Below are positions 1-7,225 of a stretch of 8,863 nt of DNA, piece by piece; within the stretch, counting starts at the first letter, position 1; each line of letters opens with the position of its first letter. The notes beneath the pieces are model-generated. The model did no database searches. It was given only the letters and a program-made list of their open reading frames with translations, and had not been told where the DNA came from. Source of the DNA: Bacteroides sp. (GTDB lineage: Bacteria; Bacteroidota; Bacteroidia; Bacteroidales; Bacteroidaceae). Made by a program: the position numbers and the translations under genes. Location of the stretch: assembly GCA_030151885.1 (NCBI GenBank), contig JASLCG010000002.1, forward strand, positions 1 to 8,863, in the 5' to 3' direction.

Positions 1-4
1 ACCT

Positions 5-1969
5 TTACTTTTGCTTAGCCCACCAAATTGGTGTAAACACATTATCAGGTCCACCCAACAGTGCTACAGCACCTTTATAACCAGCAGGGTTGCTATTCTC
101 AAGCGCCGATGGGAATTTTAACCTTTGTGGGAAGAACATAATAGTTTGTTTCTCGTATGTTGTAGGTGTAAGAGAAGGCATTGTAGCAATAGGTTGCTCT
201 ATAGCAGGTGCCTCCATAAATGGAAGTGCTAAACGACGAAAATCGTTCCACGCCTCAAGTGGTAAGTATGGCATGTTGGCAATGTATTTTTGTGTAATAA
301 TCTTCGACAATTGGTCATTTAAAGATTTACCATACAGTGTGTTTTCAGCCTTTGGATATTTATAGGTATATGTAGTCTCTTTTTTAGTATATCCATCTAT
401 CATTTTCATCTCTTTATCTACAGCATCAGTTGTATGTTCCCATTTAACCGATGTTCCTACGTTATTATAAGCTTCAGACTGTATGTATTGATCAGCAAAC
501 TGATTTAAACCAAAGTGATTAAAACTACTTTTTATACCTTCTTCATACGCTTGCTTTGCACTCATCGGAACAGTCCATCCTCTTAAAGCAGCCTCTGCAA
601 TTAAGAAGTAAGACTCCCAAGCTCCAAAAAAGATACGTTTATTTGTACTGTTTCTGTAGTTTACTTTTAAACCAGGACGTGCCCATGGCCAGTAGTACAT
701 ATTATTAATAGAACCTTTATCTCCCCAAGATCCAAAAGTCGCAGCATTCCATGTGTATTTACTGTCTAAAAGCTCTAAAGTATCTGTTTTAGCAGTTTGA
801 TCATCATTATCTCCTTTATCAACAAGAAGTGCACGTTTTAAAGCTGTATAGTTTTTATTGTAGCTAGGGTACATACAGTAATTTTCGTCTTGAAAATCAC
901 CAGGTATTTGGTATAATACGTATGCTCTAGGGTCTATTGACTGATGCAGCCCATCAAACCAGAATCCTTTAGCAGGGTCGCTTGTAAGCATAGTCATGTG
1001 GTCTTTATATTGAATCCCCATGTAGTCGGCTGGTTTAATATGTTTTGTTAACTCTTCCGAATTAGGGCGATTAGCTAGTACTGCTTCAGAAGGAACACCA
1101 CCTAGGCCTACAACCAAGTTGTTTACAGAAGATGAGATAGACATGTAATTCCATTCTCTACTAAATACTCCTGCTAATGGATCCCAACCATCTCTTTCTT
1201 GTATCGCTAAGTTGTCCTTCAAGTCTTTGATATATTCACTTTTTACAGCCTCTTCAAACTCTGTTTTAGCTTTTTCAGGATCAGCCTCGCTCAAGCGCAT
1301 AGCCAAACGCATACGCATTGAATTTGCATACTTTTGCCATTTAGCAAAGTCGTATTGAAAAGCCCTGTCGGTAGCTTTTTCTGCCTCTGTAGCAACAGCT
1401 TCAATATTTAGACTTTCAGATGCCTCTTTAAGCTCTTTAAGCATAAAATAATAGACGTCTTTAGCAGAGTTAAACTCAGGGTTTACACCATTAAAAGCAT
1501 TAATAGGCATAGCACCAAAGTTGTCTGTAAACTCGCTCATAAGGTAGGCACGCCATATTCTAGCCACCTGTTTAAAGTTCGGAATTAATGCTTGTTCATG
1601 GCTATTGAGTGTTCCTTGCAATTTAATATCAGCAATATTAATTGCTTGAGTAATGGCACTCATCCAACCAGTAAAGTGGTTGTAATAGTTAGAGTTCCAA
1701 TCGTCGCTATAGCTTCCTACAGGCATACCTCCACCCATGTTTGGGTCGTGCATTCGTGCAGCACTTGTCCAGTTTAATACAAAGGCACGCTCGGCTACTT
1801 CTGGGTTTTGTTGTGCATCTGTAATAGATTTATTGATTGCATACTCTACTCGTACTTGGTCAACACTAGCCGCATTAGGATCTACATTAATTTTTTCAAA
1901 ATCCGAGCAGCTTGCCAAAAGTACAGTTGCTAATGATAGCTTATATATATTTTTATTAAGATATTTCAT
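5..1969 (-). CDS. SusD/RagB-family nutrient-binding outer-membrane lipoprotein
   Basis: This is a complete 654-residue surface lipoprotein, the substrate-binding lid partner of the SusC-like transporter encoded just upstream. A signal peptide ends in a lipobox (L18-A19-S20-C21), and the mature protein begins C-S-D-F-E-K, with acidic residues after the Cys as in Bacteroidota surface-exported lipoproteins. KINVDPN (26-32) is the usual SusD-like N-terminal motif. A helical SusD core follows, with ESYFLIAEAALRGW (452-465) typical of its TPR-like helices. The C-terminal signature is W574-NDFRRL, then FFPQRLKFP (612-620), LLGG (637-640) and TPIWWAK (646-652). At about 650 residues it exceeds classical starch SusD (about 550) and resembles the longer SusD-like subfamily (PF12741/PF12771 type, by memory). 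It starts 21 bp after the SusC-like stop, so the two are very probably co-transcribed. The substrate is unknown; glycan or peptide are both possible. The family call is firm. Confidence 0.95.
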   Translation of the reverse strand: MKYLNKNIYKLSLATVLLASCSDFEKINVDPNAASVDQVRVEYAINKSITDAQQNPEVAERAFVLNWTSAARMHDPNMGGGMPVGSYSDDWNSNYYNHFTGWMSAITQAINIADIKLQGTLNSHEQALIPNFKQVARIWRAYLMSEFTDNFGAMPINAFNGVNPEFNSAKDVYYFMLKELKEASESLNIEAVATEAEKATDRAFQYDFAKWQKYANSMRMRLAMRLSEADPEKAKTEFEEAVKSEYIKDLKDNLAIQERDGWDPLAGVFSREWNYMSISSSVNNLVVGLGGVPSEAVLANRPNSEELTKHIKPADYMGIQYKDHMTMLTSDPAKGFWFDGLHQSIDPRAYVLYQIPGDFQDENYCMYPSYNKNYTALKRALLVDKGDNDDQTAKTDTLELLDSKYTWNAATFGSWGDKGSINNMYYWPWARPGLKVNYRNSTNKRIFFGAWESYFLIAEAALRGWTVPMSAKQAYEEGIKSSFNHFGLNQFADQYIQSEAYNNVGTSVKWEHTTDAVDKEMKMIDGYTKKETTYTYKYPKAENTLYGKSLNDQLSKIITQKYIANMPYLPLEAWNDFRRLALPFMEAPAIEQPIATMPSLTPTTYEKQTIMFFPQRLKFPSALENSNPAGYKGAVALLGGPDNVFTPIWWAKQK

Positions 1970-1990
1970 GATGTAATAAATTAAGAAGTT

Positions 1991-4900
1991 TTAGAATCCT
2001 AATGTAACATTGAAAAGATAAGTACGTGAAGTAGGAGAACCTCCAAACTCAAATCCTGTAGCATTTGTACTTGTTGCATAGATAGACTCTGGGTCTATGC
2101 CATTCATTTTACTCTTAATCATCCAAACGTTATTACAAGATAATCCTAGTTTTAACTGAGTAAATGGAGTCTTCTTTAAAATTGATCTGTCAAATGCATA
2201 GGCTAAAGATAGATTACGTAAACGTACGTTTGTAGCACTGTAAATATTAACCTCTCCTACACCTAAGTTTCCACTAGCTGCAATAGCTCTCCAATATTGT
2301 TGTGTCGTAATCTCTGTTGTATTTGGTTGGAAAACGCCATCGTTATCTTTATATACCCCATCTACAACCATATTAGGACGCTCTCCATTAACTACTGTTT
2401 TGTTAGATGTACCAGCAGATTGCATAGATTGATGCGTACCAGAGAAGATATCACCACCAATACGTGCATCGATTAAAAAGCTTAATGCCCATCCTTTATA
2501 GGTGAAAGTATTTGTTAAACCTAGTAATGCTTTTGGTTGCTGATCTCCAATTTTTTCTTTTTCAGTAGTAGATGTTGGTAAACCATTTTCTATAATAAGT
2601 TTTCCGTAGTAAGGAGAGTCCTTATCAGTAACTCTATTCAGTTTAGTACCCCAAATTTCACCATAGTTACCACCTGCAGTAGCATATACTTGTAGGTTGT
2701 CGTAACCACCTAGTGGATATAGTCTAATCTCCTCGTCGGCTGTTTTATATAGCTCTTTAATTTTATTCTTGTTTCTAGAGAAGTTTAGCATAATGTCCCA
2801 GTTAAAGCCAGAAGCTGTTTGTATAGGACGTGCATTAACCATCAACTCAACACCCGTATTTTGAATATTACCAGCATTAATTTTTCTAGCTTGGAAGCCA
2901 GAAAGACCATCCATAGGTATATTCAATAATTGGCGAGTAGCATTTGTTTTGTACCAAGAGAAGTCAAAACCTAATCTGTTCTGTAAGAATCGTAGTTCTG
3001 CACCAACTTCCCATGATTTAATTAGCTCTGAACGTACGTTAGAATCATAAAGAATATTACCCTGAGAGGCTGTAGTACTACCATCAGGAGCCTGACCTAT
3101 ATTATAGGTATTGTACAATTGGTATGGCTCAAGGTCGTTACCTACCTCTGCAAACGAAGCTCTTACCTTAGCATAGCTAAACCAGCTAGGTAGTGGTTTA
3201 TCTATCTTCTCCAACATATCAGAAATAACCCAAGATGTAGATACAGATGGGTAGAAGAAAGAACGATTGTCTTTATTCATAGTAGAAGACCAATCGTTAC
3301 GGAATGTTAGGTCTAAGAATGCCCAACCATCGTAGTTTACTTGTGCAGTACCGTAGATGGAATTGATTTTTTTCTCAGAGCTACCTTGGTTTACATCAGG
3401 TTTGTTTTTAGCATTGTGGATTGAGAATAAATCTGGAACTACAAGTTCTACACCTGTGCTCATAGATTTATGACGACGGTGCATTAAGTTACCACCTAAT
3501 GAAGCATTACCACCCCATTTGCCAATGATATGATCTTTTTGTGCAGTTACTAAGAAACTGTAGTTGTTTTCGTAGAAACGTTCTTGCGAAATAGAGAATC
3601 TATTTTGCAGTGGGCTACCCCAATAAGTTTTATTGTCGTAGTCTGTAAAATACATATCAGAACCAACTCTAACTTCTGCGTTAAGCCAATCTGTAAACTC
3701 ATATTTCAAAGCTCCATTAACAAGGAAACGGTCACGAGTATCAGAGTTAAGGCGTTTATCTTTCATCCAATATGGGTTAATCTGTTGGCTAGCCCCATAC
3801 CAAATCATGGTATTATCGTCACGTACTCCTGCTTTAAAATCTCTAATGTCCATAGATCTAGGTAGTAAATACATAGCCATAAACGCATTAGAGTCGTTTT
3901 TACCACTGATTGGTCTGTTATTTGCTTTTGCTTTAATGTACTGTACTTTGGTATCTATGCTCCAACGTTCGTTTTTACCAAACTTACTTGTTGCTCTAGT
4001 TGTAAAACTAGTACGTGCAAGTCTAGAACCAGGTATCTTACTCATATCGTCCATTCTCGATAATGAAGTATAGATTGAGGTTGCTTTGTACTGTTGCGAG
4101 AACGAGAAAGTCTCTGTAAGGTTTACACCTGTATCAAAATAGTTTCCTAAGTTATCGTACGAACGCATAGTAGCCTCTGTGCCATCCCATTTTGTGTACT
4201 TTTGTCCAGCTATTTTAGGACCCCAGCTACTGCCAGACTCTATGTCTAAGATACCATTACTACCTTGACCAAAAGAATTTTGCATCTTTGGTTTCATAAA
4301 AATGGTTTCTGCCGATACAGAACTAGAAATCGTAATACCTAAACCTTCGGTCTTACGGCCCGATTTTGTAGTAATTAAGATTACCCCGTTACCTGCACGT
4401 GCACCATATAGTGCTGCCGCCGATGCCCCTTTAAGAACAGACATTGAAGCAATATCGTCTGGGCTGATGTCGGAGATACCATTACCCATGTCGGCAGATG
4501 GGTTCCAAAAGTCGTTGTTTGCTGCTCCTGTGAAGTTGTCCATTGGCACTCCATCAACAACAATAAGTGGTTGGTTAAGACCAGTTACCGAGTTGTTACC
4601 ACGTAGCGTTATTTTTGAAGATCCTCCTGCACCATTACCAGAACGAGAAATTTGCAGACCAGATACTTTACCCGATAGGGCATTGGCTACGTTGCTTTCT
4701 CGTGCTTGAAGAATGTCGTCTCCTTTAACCTCTTGCATGGCATATCCGAGCGCTTTTTTCTCACGTTTTATTCCAAGTGCAGTTACAACAACCTCGTTTA
4801 AAAGTTGTGTTTCTTCTTCTAAAGTTACATCGAAAGAGGCTTGTCCTGTATATTCAATGCTGACTGTTTTGAAGCCCATAAACGAGAATTCTAGTACATC

Positions 4901-5146
4901 TCCTTTTTTTACATTTTCTAAGGAAAATTCTCCATCTATATTGGTAATTGTACCATTTGTAGAACCTTTTACATGGATTGTAGCACCTACAATAGGACCT
5001 AGTGCATCTCTTACGACACCTTTTACAGGCGTACTCTGAATAGATAATAGAGTTTCATTTGCTGCGTATGTTTTTGGCACATACATAAATCCTCCCACAC
5101 ACACAAGTGTAATGACAGAGAGGGCTCTAATTAGTCGGTTTTTCAT
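1991..5146 (-). CDS. SusC/RagA-family TonB-dependent outer-membrane transporter
   Basis: This is a 1051-residue TonB-dependent barrel that imports a nutrient across the outer membrane with its SusD-like partner. Starting at the ATG at 5144-5146 gives a clean signal peptide (MKNRLIRAL, hydrophobic core, cleavage near YA-A at 28/29). The in-frame ATG at 5173 would add nine residues ahead of it and is disfavoured. In order: a carboxypeptidase-regulatory-like beta-sandwich at about 41-115 (VKGVV, GATIHVKG, NIDGEFSL); the SusC signature LLNEVVVTALGIKREKKALGY (about 115-135); the plug domain with VDGVP (197-201), LKGASAAALYGARAGNG and VILITTKSG ending near 263; and the barrel to the C-terminal Phe (NVTLGF). 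Length is usual for SusC. There is no STN domain before the beta-sandwich, so it is not an ECF-signalling type. A weak -7-like box (AACATTTG, 5171-5178 on the minus strand) lies close upstream. Function is family-level; substrate unknown. Confidence 0.96.
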   Translation of the reverse strand: MKNRLIRALSVITLVCVGGFMYVPKTYAANETLLSIQSTPVKGVVRDALGPIVGATIHVKGSTNGTITNIDGEFSLENVKKGDVLEFSFMGFKTVSIEYTGQASFDVTLEEETQLLNEVVVTALGIKREKKALGYAMQEVKGDDILQARESNVANALSGKVSGLQISRSGNGAGGSSKITLRGNNSVTGLNQPLIVVDGVPMDNFTGAANNDFWNPSADMGNGISDISPDDIASMSVLKGASAAALYGARAGNGVILITTKSGRKTEGLGITISSSVSAETIFMKPKMQNSFGQGSNGILDIESGSSWGPKIAGQKYTKWDGTEATMRSYDNLGNYFDTGVNLTETFSFSQQYKATSIYTSLSRMDDMSKIPGSRLARTSFTTRATSKFGKNERWSIDTKVQYIKAKANNRPISGKNDSNAFMAMYLLPRSMDIRDFKAGVRDDNTMIWYGASQQINPYWMKDKRLNSDTRDRFLVNGALKYEFTDWLNAEVRVGSDMYFTDYDNKTYWGSPLQNRFSISQERFYENNYSFLVTAQKDHIIGKWGGNASLGGNLMHRRHKSMSTGVELVVPDLFSIHNAKNKPDVNQGSSEKKINSIYGTAQVNYDGWAFLDLTFRNDWSSTMNKDNRSFFYPSVSTSWVISDMLEKIDKPLPSWFSYAKVRASFAEVGNDLEPYQLYNTYNIGQAPDGSTTASQGNILYDSNVRSELIKSWEVGAELRFLQNRLGFDFSWYKTNATRQLLNIPMDGLSGFQARKINAGNIQNTGVELMVNARPIQTASGFNWDIMLNFSRNKNKIKELYKTADEEIRLYPLGGYDNLQVYATAGGNYGEIWGTKLNRVTDKDSPYYGKLIIENGLPTSTTEKEKIGDQQPKALLGLTNTFTYKGWALSFLIDARIGGDIFSGTHQSMQSAGTSNKTVVNGERPNMVVDGVYKDNDGVFQPNTTEITTQQYWRAIAASGNLGVGEVNIYSATNVRLRNLSLAYAFDRSILKKTPFTQLKLGLSCNNVWMIKSKMNGIDPESIYATSTNATGFEFGGSPTSRTYLFNVTLGF

Positions 5147-5232
5147 AAGTAAATATAATATTATGTAATACAAATGTTTATTAGATATGTAAAAATTAAA
5201 TTATTATATCTAATATTTAAATAATGTATTTA

Positions 5233-5255
5233 ATTAATAAGCTACTCTTATTAAT
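5233..5255. repeat. Perfect 9-5-9 inverted repeat upstream of the SusC-like gene
   Basis: ATTAATAAG (5233-5241) and CTTATTAAT (5247-5255) are exact reverse complements separated by CTACT. The site lies about 90-110 bp upstream of the SusC-like start. It could be an operator for a dimeric regulator, or an AU-rich hairpin if it is inside the transcript. The palindrome is certain; its role is inferred. Confidence 0.6.
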
Positions 5256-5358
5256 AGCCTATTTTAACATCGGCTTGAATATAACGAATATTGTAACATA
5301 AACAATTGCTTATTAAATCTTTAATATATCTAGAAGGTGTTGTGGTTATTATTTTTAC

Positions 5359-5373
5359 CCATTATTGTAATGG
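5359..5373. repeat. Perfect 6-3-6 inverted repeat in the SusC-like leader
   Basis: CCATTA (5359-5364) and TAATGG (5368-5373) flank TTG. It lies about 215 bp upstream of the SusC-like start. Arms this short can arise by chance in 460 bp of AT-rich DNA, so regulatory meaning is tentative. Confidence 0.4.
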
Positions 5374-5509
5374 CTCTGTAATTAATAAATAATTTAATAA
5401 TGTATAGAAACGTTATTTAAAATTATTTATTTTAACATTTACATGAGTGGGTAGATGCTGTAATAGGGGTAAATATTTCTACTTATTATAATACAGCGAG
5501 TTTTGTTAT

Positions 5510-5524
5510 CTTGAAGTATTCAAG
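5510..5524. repeat. Perfect 6-3-6 inverted repeat downstream of the lipoprotein terminator
   Basis: CTTGAA (5510-5515) and TTCAAG (5519-5524) flank GTA. It has the same arm and spacer geometry as the repeat at 5359-5373 but a different sequence. It sits about 360 bp upstream of the SusC-like start. The role is unknown and chance is possible. Confidence 0.4.
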
Positions 5525-5610
5525 TATTATTTTGTGAAGCAAATTTTACTGTAAAGTTGTGTTTATTGTAGTGTTGTTTAAAATATAAGCAGGAAATTGC
5601 ATAAGGGTAT

Positions 5611-5646
5611 AAAAAAAGCCGCCGATACATGTAGTATCAGGCGACT
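5611..5646 (-). terminator. Rho-independent terminator of the orphan lipoprotein gene
   Basis: Read on the minus strand, AGTCGCCTGATAC (5646-5634) pairs with GTATCGGCGGCT (5628-5617) with one bulged T and one G-U pair, around a 5-nt loop. It is followed directly by a run of seven T (from 5617 down to 5611). It begins 32 bp after the lipoprotein stop codon. This separates that gene from the transporter operon downstream. Confidence 0.88.
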
Positions 5647-5678
5647 TCTGCTTATCAATCAAAAGAATGATCTATATT

Positions 5679-6266
5679 TTATTGAACCTTTTCAAATTTA
5701 AAAAGGTTCCATGCCTCCATAACTTTTAGGTTGTCTAGGTTTTCTACTTCAGGTAGATTCTTATGTTTTGTTTGTATCTGTTTTAAAATGTCTTTTAGCT
5801 TTGTATTAATATCTATTTCATGATTTACAAGTTCTACAGCAAAACTAAATAAATTTTCAGAATCTTCTAATAAATCGTTACAGATTACGAAATCAAACTC
5901 TTTGAAGTAGTCTGTACCTTCACCATGTGTCTTATGGTACACACAAAGAGGGGGTACTGGGTCGTGATATAAAAAATTTCCTTTAGATAAAACTTGAATC
6001 TTTCCTGCCTTCTGATGTATTAAAGTGTAGTGTTTTTGCTCCTCGAAACCTAAATACCAGGCTTCGTCTTTATCGATAAGTTCTGCAAAGTGCTCTTTTA
6101 GAATATCGTCAAGCAGGGCATTGTCGCTACTGGTTTCTAATGTAACACTCTTTAATTTCCAAACTTCTGAAAATGTATTATTCTCTAGAATTGTGGTTGC
6201 ATTATTGTCGGACGAGCAAGACATAATACTTACTACTGCCAACAACATGATTAATAATTTTCTCAT
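5679..6266 (-). CDS. Putative lipoprotein of unknown function
   Basis: This 195-residue protein is one I do not recognise. A short positively charged start and hydrophobic core end in a lipobox (I14-M15-S16-C17). The mature N-terminus C-S-S-D-N-N suggests a lipid anchor in the cell envelope. FSEVWKLKSVTLE (32-44) recalls the first strand of lipocalin-like lipoproteins of Bacteroidota, but the rest gives no clear family match. The middle (about 70-110) has alternating beta-like stretches and a proline-rich DPVPPLC. The C-terminal third is charged and probably helical (about 152-170), ending with aromatic residues (W186, F189, F191). Two Cys besides the lipid-bearing one (C108, C129) could form a disulfide. 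It has its own promoter-like box (6296-6303) and a strong terminator, so it is probably a single-gene unit. The start codon is supported by the signal peptide. Confidence 0.85.
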   Translation of the reverse strand: MRKLLIMLLAVVSIMSCSSDNNATTILENNTFSEVWKLKSVTLETSSDNALLDDILKEHFAELIDKDEAWYLGFEEQKHYTLIHQKAGKIQVLSKGNFLYHDPVPPLCVYHKTHGEGTDYFKEFDFVICNDLLEDSENLFSFAVELVNHEIDINTKLKDILKQIQTKHKNLPEVENLDNLKVMEAWNLFKFEKVQ

Positions 6267-6295
6267 AGTTAATAGTGGTTTAAATAATATAATGG

Positions 6296-6328
6296 CAAAT
6301 ATATGGAAATATTTGGCTTATTCCTAAA
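6296..6328 (-). promoter_or_regulatory. Bacteroidota-type promoter of the orphan lipoprotein gene
   Basis: On the minus strand, TATATTTG (6303-6296) matches the -7 consensus TAnnTTTG exactly. TTTA (6328-6325), one base off the -33 TTTG, lies 21 bp upstream. The implied transcript start is near 6289, about 23 nt before the start codon at 6266. Confidence 0.55.
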
Positions 6329-6406
6329 TATAAAGCGAAATATATAACTCTGCTTAGATTGAATTAAAAATAACCACTACGTTCTAAGAAGTTTGTTGGG
6401 TTGAAT

Positions 6407-6775
6407 CTATTTTTTAAAGATAAAATAGACGGCCAATATCAAGAAGACAAATCCAATAATGTGGTTGGTGCGTAGAGTCTCTGTTTTAAATACAGTAATG
6501 GTAAATAGTGTAAAAACGCTTAGTGAAATAACCTCTTGTATCACTTTTAGCTGCCATAGGTTAAATGGTCCACCATTTTCGAGGTATCCAATCCTATTTG
6601 CTGGTACTTGAAAACAGTATTCGAAAAAAGCAATTCCCCAGCTTATTAGAATAACAAAGAAAAGACTCAAATGAGCCAAAGAGCCCATCTCTTTAAATTT
6701 GAGGTGTCCGTACCACGCAAATGTCATAAATACGTTCGAGCATATTAGTAATGCTATTGTTAGAAAAGCTTTCAT
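6407..6775 (-). CDS. DUF486/DMT-type small membrane protein
   Basis: This is a 122-residue, four-helix inner-membrane protein matching the DUF486 family (PF04342/COG3169, by memory), often annotated as a DMT-superfamily protein. Membrane segments are at about 3-22, 33-52, 80-97 and 104-120. Family-typical motifs are NVFMTFAWYGHLK (14-26), ISWGIAFFEYCFQVPANRIG (44-63), GGPF-LWQLKVIQE (68-81) and FKTETLRTNHIIGF (96-109), ending in lysines. The length is full for the family. The biochemical role is unknown; relation to small drug/metabolite transporters rests on fold only. It has its own -7-like box upstream (6811-6818), and the lipoprotein gene 140 bp downstream also has one, so it is probably transcribed alone. 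A weak imperfect hairpin followed by ATTTTT (about 6366-6400) could end its transcript, but I do not call it a terminator. Confidence 0.93.
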   Translation of the reverse strand: MKAFLTIALLICSNVFMTFAWYGHLKFKEMGSLAHLSLFFVILISWGIAFFEYCFQVPANRIGYLENGGPFNLWQLKVIQEVISLSVFTLFTITVFKTETLRTNHIIGFVFLILAVYFIFKK

Positions 6776-6810
6776 AGCCGTTTTTTGTTTTTTAGATGTG
6801 AATTTGATTG

Positions 6811-6818
6811 CAAAATTA
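6811..6818 (-). promoter_or_regulatory. Bacteroidota -7 promoter element of the DUF486 gene
   Basis: On the minus strand TAATTTTG (6818-6811) matches TAnnTTTG exactly, 35 bp upstream of the start codon at 6775. No clean TTTG -33 box lies at the usual 19-21 bp; TTTA at 6846-6843 is slightly too far. The distance to the start resembles that of the lipoprotein promoter, which supports the call. Confidence 0.5.
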
Positions 6819-6930
6819 AAGAAAGTATCTGGCTTATGTGCATAAAGGGTCAGTAAAAAAAATGGATAGCTGTTTTTGTAAATAATGCTCTATAAATCCT
6901 CTTTATAAGGCTTGTGAGGGGGTGTTTGTT

Positions 6931-7018
6931 CATTGCCGACCTACCTCGTATTAGTCGGCAACATACCTCATGCTTATCGGCAATAAGATAGAGGTTTGTC
7001 GGCGATGTAGAAGGTGTT
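6931..7018. repeat. Degenerate 22-bp tandem repeat array with TCGGC boxes
   Basis: Four consecutive 22-bp units occupy 6931-6952, 6953-6974, 6975-6996 and 6997-7018. RTCGGCRA occurs at 6954-6961 (GTCGGCAA), 6976-6983 (ATCGGCAA) and 6998-7005 (GTCGGCGA), exactly 22 bp apart. The first unit carries the box inverted (TTGCCGAC, 6933-6940). ACCTC follows the box in units 1 and 2, and GAGGT or AGGTG appears in units 3 and 4. A 22-bp period is not a multiple of three, so this is not a repeated protein segment. It is about two helical turns, as expected for a protein-binding array, but a decayed repeat element is equally possible. Confidence 0.55.
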
Positions 7019-7181
7019 TAAGGTAGTGGGCTGTTTAATGGGTGGGGGTAGGGATAGCAACTTCTCACTTTTCGGACTGCAAATGGTATGAAGTAGGCTG
7101 AGATGCCTTATATTAGTTATGCAGATAAAAAAGGTGTAAATCTTATCTATTTCTACAAAATAGCTCTCTGTTGTAACTTTA

Positions 7182-7225
7182 AAAGCACCTTTCTAACCTC
7201 TATCTGGTGGTTAGAAAAGTGCTTT
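7182..7225 (-). terminator. Terminator hairpin of the aminotransferase gene
   Basis: AAAGCACCTTTCTAACC (7182-7198) and GGTTAGAAAAGTGCTTT (7209-7225) form a 17-bp stem with one mismatch on paper, which is a G-U pair in the minus-strand RNA. The loop is 10 nt. The minus-strand stem ends in TTTT (7184-7181) but has no longer T tract. It begins 28 bp after the aminotransferase stop. The near-symmetric arms could also stop plus-strand transcription. Confidence 0.75.

Larger units (their letters stand above)
5147..5610. promoter_or_regulatory. Long AT-rich leader upstream of the SusC-like gene
   Basis: This is about 460 bp with no credible coding sequence, between the terminator of the preceding lipoprotein gene and the SusC-like start. 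It must carry the promoter of the transporter operon. I see no perfect TAnnTTTG -7 box on the minus strand. The nearest are AACATTTG at 5171-5178 and a wrongly spaced TAAAATTTG at 5540-5548. It holds three perfect inverted repeats (5233-5255, 5359-5373, 5510-5524) and an exact 11-bp direct repeat (TATTTTAACAT at 5260-5270 and 5428-5438). A long leader is common upstream of Bacteroidota SusC genes, where sensor-regulators, ECF sigma factors or antisense RNAs act. Which applies here cannot be told. Confidence 0.6.

Noticed and set aside
4302..4709. 135-codon plus-strand open frame antisense to the SusC-like gene
   Set aside because: It mirrors the plug-domain coding region of a certain gene, and its protein has no domain or signal; a shadow of codon use. 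Other antisense frames in the SusC, SusD and aminotransferase genes were rejected likewise.
5147..5173. Upstream in-frame ATG (5173) of the SusC-like gene
   Set aside because: It adds nine hydrophobic residues before a standard MKN signal peptide and overlaps a possible -7 box; the ATG at 5146 fits better.
6366..6400. Possible terminator after the DUF486 gene
   Set aside because: The hairpin (AACC/GGTT outer pairs, TTC/GAA inner) is short and interrupted, so the following ATTTTT alone is not enough for a call.
6931..7018. CRISPR-like array
   Set aside because: The units are contiguous and degenerate, with no unique spacers between constant repeats, and no cas genes are present.
7091..7110. 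GGCTGAGATGCC resembling the CTGAGA part of a TPP riboswitch
   Set aside because: The other conserved TPP parts (the CTGAT, TAATACC and GGGA blocks in order) are missing and no plus-strand thiamine gene follows.
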